A program made the position numbers and the translations under genes. The notes below the pieces were generated by a model that did no database searches, was not told the DNA's origin, and saw nothing but the letters and a program-made list of their open reading frames with translations. Source: Elusimicrobiota bacterium (GTDB lineage Bacteria; Elusimicrobiota; UBA8919). From it: 64,000 nt of DNA. Positions 8,247-15,945 of this stretch are shown one piece after another. Position 1 is the stretch's first letter; every line of letters begins with the position of its first letter. The DNA lies in the NCBI GenBank assembly GCA_028718185.1, contig JAQUMH010000008.1, positions 61,509 through 125,508 on the forward strand. The letters run 5' to 3'.

Positions 8247-11174
8247 ATGACACAGTGTCCTTTAAAAAAGGTTGATGATTACAGGTGGAAGATTGAGAAA
8301 ACAGGGGCCATGAATACCGAGGGGCTTATTTTTGCTTCTGAGAAAATGGTTTCTAACATTTGTAATGACAATGCTACCCAGCAGGTTGCGAATGTTGCTG
8401 CACTACCGGGAATACTTGGAAAATCACTTGCTATGCCTGATATCCACTGGGGTTATGGTTTCCCTATCGGCGGTGTTGCAGCGTTTAGTCTCAATGATGG
8501 TGTAATTTCTCCTGGTGGGATTGGTTACGACATAAATTGTCTTTCGGGTGATACAAAAGTTTTACATGAGTTGGGTTTTACATTAAGAATCAAGGATTAT
8601 GAGCAGATATGGCAGAAAGAAAAAATTGTTTGTATAGATTTCAATAAAGACACTTCTTTAACGACGAATATTGAAAAATTCCTAAAATTCAAACCAAAAA
8701 ACAGAGTTTATAAAATAAAAACCAAATCAGGTTTGGAAATAATTGCAACGGAAGATCATCCATTTTATACCGAAGACGGAATGATTCCTGTCTCTAATCT
8801 TAAAGAGGATAAAGAAGTAGCAGTTTACAATTTTAAAGGTGTTACTTACGAAAAACCTTCAGACGATATAATTGTTGATGAAAAAGATGTAGAAAGAAAA
8901 CTGTTAGAACTTTGCAAAGTGCGTGGAAATACAATAAAACAGGTAATGAACCAATTGAAAAAGCGGAATTTATTGCCATTAAAATATAATTCGCCGCAAC
9001 TTCCATATCTTTTAAAGATTATGGGTTATGTTTTTGGTGATGGTAACATCCATTTTGTTGGAAAAACTGGTAAAGGTGTAACATCTTTCTATGGTGAAAA
9101 GGAAAATCTTGAAAAAATCAGAGATGATATTTTTGTTTTTGGGTATGAATGTTCAAAAGTTTACCAGAGGCAGAGGAACCACAAAATTAAAACGCTCTAT
9201 AAAGAATATAGTTTTCAAACAATAGAAAGTTGCTGTATGTCAAGGTCAAGCAGTCTGGCTATTCTTTTAATTCTTCTTGGTACACCGGTTGGGAATAAGA
9301 CATTACAAAATTATTCGGTGCCTGAGTGGATATTTAAAGCGACTTTATGGCAAAAAAGACTTTTTTTGGCAGCATTTTTTGGCGCTGAAATGTCGAGTCC
9401 AAAAACACTGACTAAACATGGTTATAATTTTTATTTGCCTACGGTTTCAATGAATAAAAATGAGAATTATCTTGATAGTGGAAGGACATTTTTAGAACAA
9501 ATTGCTGAACTACTTAACGAATTTGATGTTGAAACTAATACAATTTCTTGTAGGATGGAATACATAGGCAAAGAAAAGAAAAAATCCCATAGATTTAGGT
9601 TACAGTTATCAAACCAATATAAAACTTTAATAAATCTTTATAGTAAAATTGGGTTTGAGTATAATCAAAAAAGACAGTTTTTAGCAAATGTTGCCGTAAA
9701 TTATTTACAGGAAAAAGAAAAACTTGTTATTAAGCGTGAAAAGATAGCACAATATGCTTTAAGTTTAAAAAAACAGGGTTTAAGTGCCGGGAACATTTAT
9801 GATATGCTTGAGCAAAATGACAGAGAATTTGTCAATTTTAGGTTTATTGAAAGATCAGTTTACGAAGGTAGAAAAGGCAGTCCGAGAGTTGCTTTCAAAT
9901 TTTACGAATTTGATGAATTTGTTAAACAGAAAACTTCAGGGTTAGGAACATCCGGCATGGTTTGGGATAAAATTATGAGTAAAGAAGAAATAAAATTTAA
10001 CGATTATGTTTATGACTTTACGGTTTCTCACCATCACCATAATTTTATAGCAAACAATTTTGTAGTTTCAAATTGCGGCGTCAGGTTACTGCGGACAAAC
10101 CTTTCTAAAAAAGATATTAGTAAACATATAAAAAATCTGGTGGCTGGGTTTTTTACAAATATTCCGTCAGGTGTTGGTTCAACGGGTAAGTTGAATTTAT
10201 CAACACAGGAAGTTAAAAGTGTTTTGGAGAAAGGTGCTAAGTGGGCGACTGATAAAGGGTTTGGTGAAAAGAGTGATTTGGAAAGCATTGAAGAAAAAGG
10301 AATGCTTAATGGCGCGGATTCTTCCAATGTTTCTAAACGTGCGATAGAAAGGGGACAGGAACAGCTTGGAACACTTGGTGCGGGGAACCATTTTCTGGAA
10401 ATTCAGGAAGTTGTTGAAGTTTATGATGAAAGTATCTCCCAAAAACTCGGGATTTTCTTGGGGCAGATTACAATTATGATTCACACGGGCAGCCGTGGTC
10501 TGGGTTACCAGGTTTGCGATGATTATATTAAGGTAATGCTTAGTGCAGCGAGAAAATACGGGATAAACCTTCCGGACAAACAGCTTGCCTGCGCTCCTGT
10601 TCTGTCAGATGAAGGCAAAAAATATTTTTCTGCAATGGCGTCTGCGGCAAATTACGCATTTGCAAACAGGCAGATAATTACTCACTGGATTAGAGAAACA
10701 TTTATGAAAATCCTTTCAAAATCGCCGAATGATTTAGGACTTGAAACTGTCTATGACGTCGCCCATAATATAGGAAAATTTGAAGAACACTTTGGTAAAA
10801 AAATATTTATTCATAGAAAGGGAGCGACTTGCTCATTTCCGGGCATACCTGTTTTAATTCCGGGGACTATGGGAACTGCAAGCTATGTTCTTGTCGGGAC
10901 TGAACAGGCACTAAAAGAAACCTGGGGAAGCACCTGTCACGGTGCCGGCAGGGTAATGTCAAGAACACAGGCGTTAAGAGGTCTTCGCGGGAACGAACTT
11001 GCCAAACAACTTGAAGGTGAAGGAATTGTGGTCCAGGCAAAAGAGTGGAAAACGCTTGCAGAAGAAGCGCCAACTGCATATAAAGATGTAAATTTAGTTG
11101 TTGATGTTTGCCATAAGGCAGGAATCTCAAAAAAAGTTGCAAAAATGAAACCATTGGGTGTGGTAAAAGGGTAA
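8247..11174 (+). CDS. rtcB: RNA-splicing ligase RtcB with intein
   Basis: This is the 3'-phosphate RNA ligase that joins 2',3'-cyclic phosphate or 3'-phosphate ends to 5'-OH ends, using GTP and Mn(II). The precursor is 975 residues: an N-extein of 97, an intein of 512 and a C-extein of 366, so the spliced enzyme is 463 residues, normal for RtcB. The junction reads GGIGYDIN / CGVRLLR. That Asp and Cys correspond to the metal ligands of archaeal RtcB. The guanylated His is in STCHGAGR (His898 of the precursor). Other landmarks are GAGNHFLE and HTGSRGLG. No archease gene is seen nearby. No Shine-Dalgarno site is evident. A nearly identical 5' fragment lies upstream. Confidence 0.96.
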   Translation: MTQCPLKKVDDYRWKIEKTGAMNTEGLIFASEKMVSNICNDNATQQVANVAALPGILGKSLAMPDIHWGYGFPIGGVAAFSLNDGVISPGGIGYDINCLSGDTKVLHELGFTLRIKDYEQIWQKEKIVCIDFNKDTSLTTNIEKFLKFKPKNRVYKIKTKSGLEIIATEDHPFYTEDGMIPVSNLKEDKEVAVYNFKGVTYEKPSDDIIVDEKDVERKLLELCKVRGNTIKQVMNQLKKRNLLPLKYNSPQLPYLLKIMGYVFGDGNIHFVGKTGKGVTSFYGEKENLEKIRDDIFVFGYECSKVYQRQRNHKIKTLYKEYSFQTIESCCMSRSSSLAILLILLGTPVGNKTLQNYSVPEWIFKATLWQKRLFLAAFFGAEMSSPKTLTKHGYNFYLPTVSMNKNENYLDSGRTFLEQIAELLNEFDVETNTISCRMEYIGKEKKKSHRFRLQLSNQYKTLINLYSKIGFEYNQKRQFLANVAVNYLQEKEKLVIKREKIAQYALSLKKQGLSAGNIYDMLEQNDREFVNFRFIERSVYEGRKGSPRVAFKFYEFDEFVKQKTSGLGTSGMVWDKIMSKEEIKFNDYVYDFTVSHHHHNFIANNFVVSNCGVRLLRTNLSKKDISKHIKNLVAGFFTNIPSGVGSTGKLNLSTQEVKSVLEKGAKWATDKGFGEKSDLESIEEKGMLNGADSSNVSKRAIERGQEQLGTLGAGNHFLEIQEVVEVYDESISQKLGIFLGQITIMIHTGSRGLGYQVCDDYIKVMLSAARKYGINLPDKQLACAPVLSDEGKKYFSAMASAANYAFANRQIITHWIRETFMKILSKSPNDLGLETVYDVAHNIGKFEEHFGKKIFIHRKGATCSFPGIPVLIPGTMGTASYVLVGTEQALKETWGSTCHGAGRVMSRTQALRGLRGNELAKQLEGEGIVVQAKEWKTLAEEAPTAYKDVNLVVDVCHKAGISKKVAKMKPLGVVKG
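8538..10073 (+). mobile_element. Intein with LAGLIDADG homing endonuclease in RtcB
   Basis: The intein is in frame within rtcB and covers precursor residues 98-609. It starts with Cys in CLSGDTKV (block A), has the TxxH motif in ATEDHPFYT (block B), and ends HHHHNFIANNFVVSN with the splice-site Asn before the +1 Cys (blocks F and G). The central part holds the DOD endonuclease. Its first helix is LLKIMGYVFGDGN (good LAGLIDADG match). The second is FLAAFFGAEMS, which lacks the usual Asp and may weaken DNA cleavage. All residues needed for protein splicing appear present. Confidence 0.93.
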
Positions 11175-11181
11175 AGTTATT

Positions 11182-11327
11182 GAAAAACTGGTTTTTCGCT
11201 AGACGATGTTTTCTTAACGCTTAAAAAATCTAAAATTGCTAAACTCCTCGCTTTGCTCGTCAAACATAGCAATTTTCTAACGATTTTTTAAGCTAAAAAC
11301 ATCTAAATCGCTCAAAACCAGATTTTT
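11182..11327. repeat. Long inverted repeat with variable loop, copy 1
   Basis: Two arms of about 47 nt (11182-11230 and 11281-11327) are imperfect reverse complements: AAAACTGGTTTTTCGCTAGA pairs with the right-hand end, and TTAACGCTTAAAAAATC pairs with the start of the right arm. The 50-nt loop contains its own hairpin (AAAATTGCTA with TAGCAATTTT). A second copy lies at 46715-46840 with the same arms and a different loop. It fills the gap between rtcB and the NlpC gene and may end transcription in either direction. Confidence 0.85.
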
Positions 11328-11360
11328 CAGTCGGGGAAAGTTGAGTTGGTTTAAGGATAT

Positions 11361-12044
11361 ATGAAAAACATTTCAAAATATTTTTATTTTATATTTTTTA
11401 TTAATTTCTTTTTGGGGTGTGCTTCTATTAATTATAGTAAAGATAAATTTTGGTATAGAAAAGAAGAAGGATTTGCGAGAAAAGAAATATTGAGATGTGC
11501 ATACAAAATAAAAAGTAAAGACCCTTCATATGAAGAAAAAATGAAAATTTACGACCCGGTAAAAGATGAAAAAATTCCTTATATAATAGACTGTTCAGGT
11601 TTTGTCCGCGCAGCCTATACAATGGCGGGGATTACAGAACTTGAAGAAAGAATATCGAAAATTTCAGGAGCAAGTAATGTTGTCAGAATTTGGCATGTAT
11701 TAAAAGCACAAAATAGAATATATAATAAAAATGTAAAACCGAACAAAGGTGACTTAGTGTTTTTTGATAATACTTATGATAGAAACGGCAATGGAAAAGT
11801 TGACGATACTCTTACCCATGTAGGAATTGTTGAAAAAGTGGATGGTAAAGGAACTATAACATTTATACATAGTTCAACTAAAAGAGGCGTAATCTTTTCA
11901 CTTGCCAACCCGCATTATTCAAACAAAGAAAAAATAAATATGCAATTAAGAAAGGAAACAAATAAAGACCCAAAAGGAACAAAATATTATTCCGGCGGGT
12001 TAATAAATTCTTTTGGAACAATATTTAAGGTACCGTCAAAATAA
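11361..12044 (+). CDS. NlpC/P60-like lipoprotein peptidase
   Basis: A 227-residue putative cell-wall endopeptidase. A lipobox ends at Cys20 (FFLGC). The papain-like core has Cys78 in IIDCSGFVRAAY, His153 in LTHVGIVE and His170 in FIHSS as the third residue. Before His153 is an acidic loop, DRNGNGKVDD, with the spacing of a calcium-binding EF-hand or dockerin loop. KGDLVFFD is the usual strand before the His. AAGGA precedes the ATG. It probably trims peptide stems in the periplasm or at the surface. A second protein of this type lies at 12937-14121. Confidence 0.82.
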   Translation: MKNISKYFYFIFFINFFLGCASINYSKDKFWYRKEEGFARKEILRCAYKIKSKDPSYEEKMKIYDPVKDEKIPYIIDCSGFVRAAYTMAGITELEERISKISGASNVVRIWHVLKAQNRIYNKNVKPNKGDLVFFDNTYDRNGNGKVDDTLTHVGIVEKVDGKGTITFIHSSTKRGVIFSLANPHYSNKEKINMQLRKETNKDPKGTKYYSGGLINSFGTIFKVPSK

Positions 12045-12070
12045 AATAGATTGACAAAATAAAGAATTAG

Positions 12071-12217
12071 GCAGAGCAAGCTCTGCCACTACAATTTATA
12101 TGTAGTTGCCGACCTTGGTCGGCATTAACTTGATGTATAGGAATTTCAATGTTTAGCAGAGCTAACGTTCTGCGGCTACAATATCAATTGGTTTGTAGCT
12201 GCAAAGCGAAGCTTTGC
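12071..12217. repeat. Four dispersed TGTAG-type palindromes
   Basis: Four hairpin repeats are stacked here: GCAGAGCAAGCTCTGC (12071-12086), GCCGACCTTGGTCGGC (12108-12123), GCAGAGCTAACGTTCTGC (12156-12173) and GCAAAGCGAAGCTTTGC (12201-12217). Short conserved flanks lie between them: CACTACAA, TGTAGTTG, GGCTACAA and TTGTAGCT. Stems differ from copy to copy but stay paired. They occupy the whole space between the NlpC gene and the SGNH hydrolase. Confidence 0.9.
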
Positions 12218-12250
12218 TTAACTTGTGAAAATAAAAAAGGAGGTAAAGTT

Positions 12251-12886
12251 ATGGAAAAAGTATTTTTTAAGGAGAACGAGACAATTCTTTTTCAGGGTGA
12301 CAGTATTACAGATTGTAGCAGGAATAAGGAGAATGGCAGCAGTCTGGGTGGCGGGTATGCAATGTTTACTTCAGCGTGGTTAATGGCAAAATATCCGCAG
12401 TATAATTTAAAATTTATAAATCGCGGAATAAGCGGGCATAGAACAAAAGATTTAGTTGACCGCTGGGATAAGGATTGCATAGATTTAAAACCCGACTGGC
12501 TCTCCATTTTAATAGGTATCAATGATACATGGAGACGGTATTCAGAAAACGATCCGACATCTGCTGAGCAGTTTGAAAAAGAATATCGTATTTTACTGGA
12601 TAATGTTTTAGCAAAATTAAGCGTAAAATTAATTATGTGCGAACCGTTTGTCCTGCATTGTACTGATGATCTGAAATTATGGCGGGAAGATTTAAATCCT
12701 AAAATAAAAATAGTCCGCAAACTTGCTAAGGAATACAACGCAATATTAATACCATTGGACAAGATTTTTCAGAAAGCGTGCAAGTTGCAATCTCCAAACT
12801 ACTGGGCAGGAGACGGAGTACACCCAACACTGGCAGGACACGCATTAATCGCACAATCCTGGATGAAATATTCAGGCTTAAAATAA
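12251..12886 (+). CDS. SGNH/GDSL hydrolase
   Basis: A 211-residue esterase of the SGNH fold. Block I is FQGDSITD (Ser18), block II RGISGH (58-63), block III GIND (Asn91) and block V DGVHPT (Asp188, His191), giving the full Ser-Gly-Asn-His set. The closest well-known relatives are rhamnogalacturonan acetylesterase-like and acyl-thioesterase-like enzymes. AAGGAGGT at 12238-12245 fixes the start at 12251. The longer upstream frame only runs through the repeat cluster. There is no signal peptide, so it is probably cytoplasmic. Its stop codon lies in a GCGAC repeat. Confidence 0.87.
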   Translation: MEKVFFKENETILFQGDSITDCSRNKENGSSLGGGYAMFTSAWLMAKYPQYNLKFINRGISGHRTKDLVDRWDKDCIDLKPDWLSILIGINDTWRRYSENDPTSAEQFEKEYRILLDNVLAKLSVKLIMCEPFVLHCTDDLKLWREDLNPKIKIVRKLAKEYNAILIPLDKIFQKACKLQSPNYWAGDGVHPTLAGHALIAQSWMKYSGLK

Positions 12887-12908
12887 GCGACTTCGTCGCA
12901 TGATTACA
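12882..12908. repeat. AAGCGACTTCGTCGC repeat, copy 1
   Basis: The sequence AATAAGCGACTTCGTCGC, followed by TGATTACA, begins at the stop codon of the SGNH gene. GCGAC and GTCGC can pair. Near-identical copies lie at 63833-63859, also at a stop codon, and reversed at 39310-39336 inside a coding region. Confidence 0.85.
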
Positions 12909-12936
12909 CAGATTGTAAAAGGTGGTTACACAGATA

Positions 12937-14121
12937 CTACCATCGCATAATCATTACTTTGGTTGGATTATCTGCAACAAAACCTTGGTCATTTAATAAG
13001 CTTAAGTGCGGCTCAGCAAAGCCTGCATGCATTATTAGATCATAGTTATTTAATATATTATCAGGAATACCATTCTCACCGGAATCTTTATAAATCACTC
13101 CCACATGATCCCAATAACCATACATATTATCACCTTCCGGATAATCAAAAAATATAACATCTCCAGGTTTAATTTTTCCTCCAAAGTCAATTTTTACGGG
13201 TTTTTTATTTTCACCTGTTGAATCATATAAATTCCCATCAGGGAATAAATAAATATTGCCGACAACTTTTTTAAGTAAACCCGTTAAACCACTAACATTT
13301 GTGAGAGGGATATTTTTATCGGTAGATTTATTATAAGAAGCAACAACAAGGTCGGCACAATCAATACCGGTATATTCTTTAACTTGAATCTCAGTTGAAC
13401 CGAATACTCCCGGAACATTAAAATATGAACTCATCCATCCCAAATAGCTGTTATCATATCTGAAGAAGATTTTATGCACATCTGGTTTTATCCCGTAATA
13501 ATTCGTACTTTCTTTTCCTGGTGTTGAAATAATTTTTTCTTTATTGGTTTCATCAAAATATTTAATTGACACTTTGTAGCGCATAACACCCATACCGTCA
13601 TTTATGTCATATTCTTTAGCTGTCGGATGCGCATCTACATTTATCTGCCATTGATTTTTGAATTTAACTAACTCCGTCTCTTTGTATTCAATCGTATCAT
13701 AGCCAATCCAACCTCTATTTTTAGAGCAAAACGGTAAATGTGCATTAGCATAATAATCAAATTGCGGGATTTCAGGGTCGTTACTGCCTAATTTGTTATG
13801 TATCATATACGGTTCAACTTTATACCATTGAATTTCAATTTTGCCTAACTCATTTTCATCCCACTTTTTTATGTCTGATAATGAGATTGTTTTTTCATCA
13901 ATTTTTATGTTTTTTGCTGATGTAAAATAAGTTATTTTCTGATTAGAATTTATTTCTACAATGCAGTATAAATTTATCTTTTCATTTTTTAAAACATATT
14001 TTGGTAATTGTGTAGCGATGTTGTCATTTACGGATGAAACAAGAAAGATTTTAGTTAATTCAACTGCATTAACAAAAGTTAAACAGAACATAAATAATAT
14101 AAGATAATAAACTTTTTTCAT
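12937..14121 (-). CDS. Secreted NlpC/P60-like amidase
   Basis: A 394-residue protein with a signal peptide (FMFCLTFVNA). The N-terminal 240 residues are strand-rich and unrecognised. The C-terminal domain has the papain-like pattern of NlpC/P60 and CHAP enzymes: Cys255 in TGIDCADLVVASY, PGDVIFFDYPEG, His339 in WDHVGVIY, then LIMHAG. It is likely a peptidoglycan or peptide hydrolase outside the cytoplasm. It is convergent with the SGNH gene and divergent from the GT-C gene. The domain is larger and less standard than in the NlpC lipoprotein nearby, so the substrate may differ. Confidence 0.72.
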   Translation of the reverse strand: MKKVYYLILFMFCLTFVNAVELTKIFLVSSVNDNIATQLPKYVLKNEKINLYCIVEINSNQKITYFTSAKNIKIDEKTISLSDIKKWDENELGKIEIQWYKVEPYMIHNKLGSNDPEIPQFDYYANAHLPFCSKNRGWIGYDTIEYKETELVKFKNQWQINVDAHPTAKEYDINDGMGVMRYKVSIKYFDETNKEKIISTPGKESTNYYGIKPDVHKIFFRYDNSYLGWMSSYFNVPGVFGSTEIQVKEYTGIDCADLVVASYNKSTDKNIPLTNVSGLTGLLKKVVGNIYLFPDGNLYDSTGENKKPVKIDFGGKIKPGDVIFFDYPEGDNMYGYWDHVGVIYKDSGENGIPDNILNNYDLIMHAGFAEPHLSLLNDQGFVADNPTKVMIMRW

Positions 14122-14197
14122 GTTTGTCTAATTCCACTGTTATACTTTTATGAAATTAATTGTTTTTATTATACCAAAAAAATGACAAATATCAATC

Positions 14198-14225
14198 TTG
14201 ACTATTTTTTAAAATTTGGTATTAT
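14198..14225 (+). promoter_or_regulatory. Sigma-70-type promoter
   Basis: TTGACT at 14198 and TATTAT at 14220 are separated by 16 nt. The predicted transcription start near 14232 lies downstream of the ATG at 14182 and supports the ATG at 14242 as the real start of the following gene. Confidence 0.5.
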
Positions 14226-14241
14226 ACGTGTAAATTCCAAT

Positions 14242-15945
14242 ATGGATACTGAAATATTACGAAATAGAACCATTTATAAACAAAAATCACCCACCCTCGT
14301 AATATTTAGTATGAGTGTCCTCTTCCTAACAACGTTCATTTTGTATCTTAACTTCCCGACACAAGCATTTGATTACGATTCTTACAATTATGCCCTTTGC
14401 GTTGAAAAACGTCCCCTGTATGAATACCAGATTTTCAACCCGCATCATCTATTGCCTATTAGATGGATAGCATATTTTTATGAAGGGTTAAAATCAATCG
14501 GATATCAAGGGAGAGCATTACCTGTTCACCAAGTATTCAACAGCTTTTTTGGTGCTCTGGGAGTTATTCTACTTTTCAGTACAGCATATTTCTGTACACA
14601 AAAAATAATTGTTGCTTTGGGAGCATCAATTATACTTGCCAGTTGTTATCAATACTGGTATATAAGCACTTTCGGCGGGTTTTATGTGCTGGTTGCATTT
14701 TCTTTACTTCTTTTATATAAAGTTGTGTGTACTGATATTGTAAACAGTCAACCTATACTTGGTTCTCGTTGGATTTCTTTTGCTACTGGTCCCACCAAAA
14801 CAATTCTCTCTAAAGATATTCTGAAAAGATATTTTTGGTTCGCCATTATAGGATTTTTGCAAGCATTAACAATACTGGTTCACCAAACTAATGTTTTGGC
14901 AAGTTTTTTTGTCGGAACAAGCTTATTCTTTCGCAAAGATCCTTGGGATCAGCGAATAATTGGAATTATAATTGCAATTTTTTTCTCGATTTTAACAATA
15001 GTGCCTCCATATTTCTATGTTGGGTATTCTAAACAAGAAAAGCGAAATCCTAAAAGCTTTTCGCGATGGTTCACTACTTATGCCCACGTACAAAAATGGG
15101 GTGTATGGAGACCTACTAATATAACTGACGCAAGCAAAGAAGTTTTTTATGTATGGTTTGGACCATTGTCGAGGTCTGGCCCGCAATTATCATTAAAGGA
15201 TGCAACAGTGCAGAAACATTTTTTAAAATATTTGGGTCTTGCATTATTGCTTTACCCCATAATAGCAGGTTTTGGTTTTTTCTTTCGTTATGGTGTTTTT
15301 TGGCTTTTATCGTGGATTTGGCTACTACCTTTTGCAATATTTTTTACCGCATGGGAACCGGGCACAGGTGCTTTTTGGGCTTCCACTTTACCTCCAACAG
15401 TATTATTAATTTGTCTTTCAATTTCAGATATTTCAGATAAATTTTATAAACTACCCTATAGAAAACCCTTGCAGTATTTAATTTCTGTCTCGTGGTTGTG
15501 TCTATCAGTATATTTTGCCTGGATTAACTGGCAAACCAATATTTTTCCGGAATCTCACGGAGGTAAAACTATACCCACTGCTGAGTCCCAAGCAATTATG
15601 AATATAACCAGACAGGGAGATGCGATTTTGTTTATGGGACGGTCGATAGATGAACAGCGGATTGAAGCAGAATTCCCAAATTTGCATTTTATTTCTTTTT
15701 ACGACGAACTTGCTTGGGCTTTTGGCAGCCAACAAAAAGCACAAAATAAAATTTCAAATCAGATTCAGCAATTTAAAAAACAAGGACATCGAATTTTTAT
15801 AAACAATGGAATTATTCAGGGCAGTCGGTGGAATCTGATTATGATGGATTTCCCGAACGTAAGCAATGAATTGCTGAAGAATTTTCTTTCCAATTACCAA
15901 TCCAAACAGTTAAAAGATACAAATGTATTTCAAGAAATTCAATAA
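14242..15945 (+). CDS. Polytopic GT-C-like membrane protein
   Basis: A membrane protein of about 567 residues with some ten hydrophobic segments. The first periplasmic loop carries FDYDSYNYAL, an acidic motif at the position of the catalytic Asp in GT-C glycosyltransferases. The C-terminal 110 residues (from TESQAIMNITRQGDAILFMG) form a soluble domain. This architecture resembles uncharacterised relatives of DUF2723 and PMT-type transferases that use lipid-linked sugars. The start at 14242 is preferred because a promoter overlaps the upstream ATG at 14182. It overlaps the next gene by 23 nt, so the two are probably co-expressed. Confidence 0.6.
   Translation: MDTEILRNRTIYKQKSPTLVIFSMSVLFLTTFILYLNFPTQAFDYDSYNYALCVEKRPLYEYQIFNPHHLLPIRWIAYFYEGLKSIGYQGRALPVHQVFNSFFGALGVILLFSTAYFCTQKIIVALGASIILASCYQYWYISTFGGFYVLVAFSLLLLYKVVCTDIVNSQPILGSRWISFATGPTKTILSKDILKRYFWFAIIGFLQALTILVHQTNVLASFFVGTSLFFRKDPWDQRIIGIIIAIFFSILTIVPPYFYVGYSKQEKRNPKSFSRWFTTYAHVQKWGVWRPTNITDASKEVFYVWFGPLSRSGPQLSLKDATVQKHFLKYLGLALLLYPIIAGFGFFFRYGVFWLLSWIWLLPFAIFFTAWEPGTGAFWASTLPPTVLLICLSISDISDKFYKLPYRKPLQYLISVSWLCLSVYFAWINWQTNIFPESHGGKTIPTAESQAIMNITRQGDAILFMGRSIDEQRIEAEFPNLHFISFYDELAWAFGSQQKAQNKISNQIQQFKKQGHRIFINNGIIQGSRWNLIMMDFPNVSNELLKNFLSNYQSKQLKDTNVFQEIQ

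Noticed and set aside
12071..12217. A tRNA or small-RNA cluster
   Set aside because: The hairpins are simple palindromes without cloverleaf arms or a CCA end. They match dispersed repeats elsewhere.
12149..12250. A longer N-terminus for the SGNH hydrolase
   Set aside because: It would be translated from palindromic repeats, and a strong AAGGAGGT site precedes the later ATG.
12292..12762. A 156-codon minus-strand frame opposite the SGNH hydrolase
   Set aside because: The plus strand carries all four SGNH blocks. The opposite frame has no motif.
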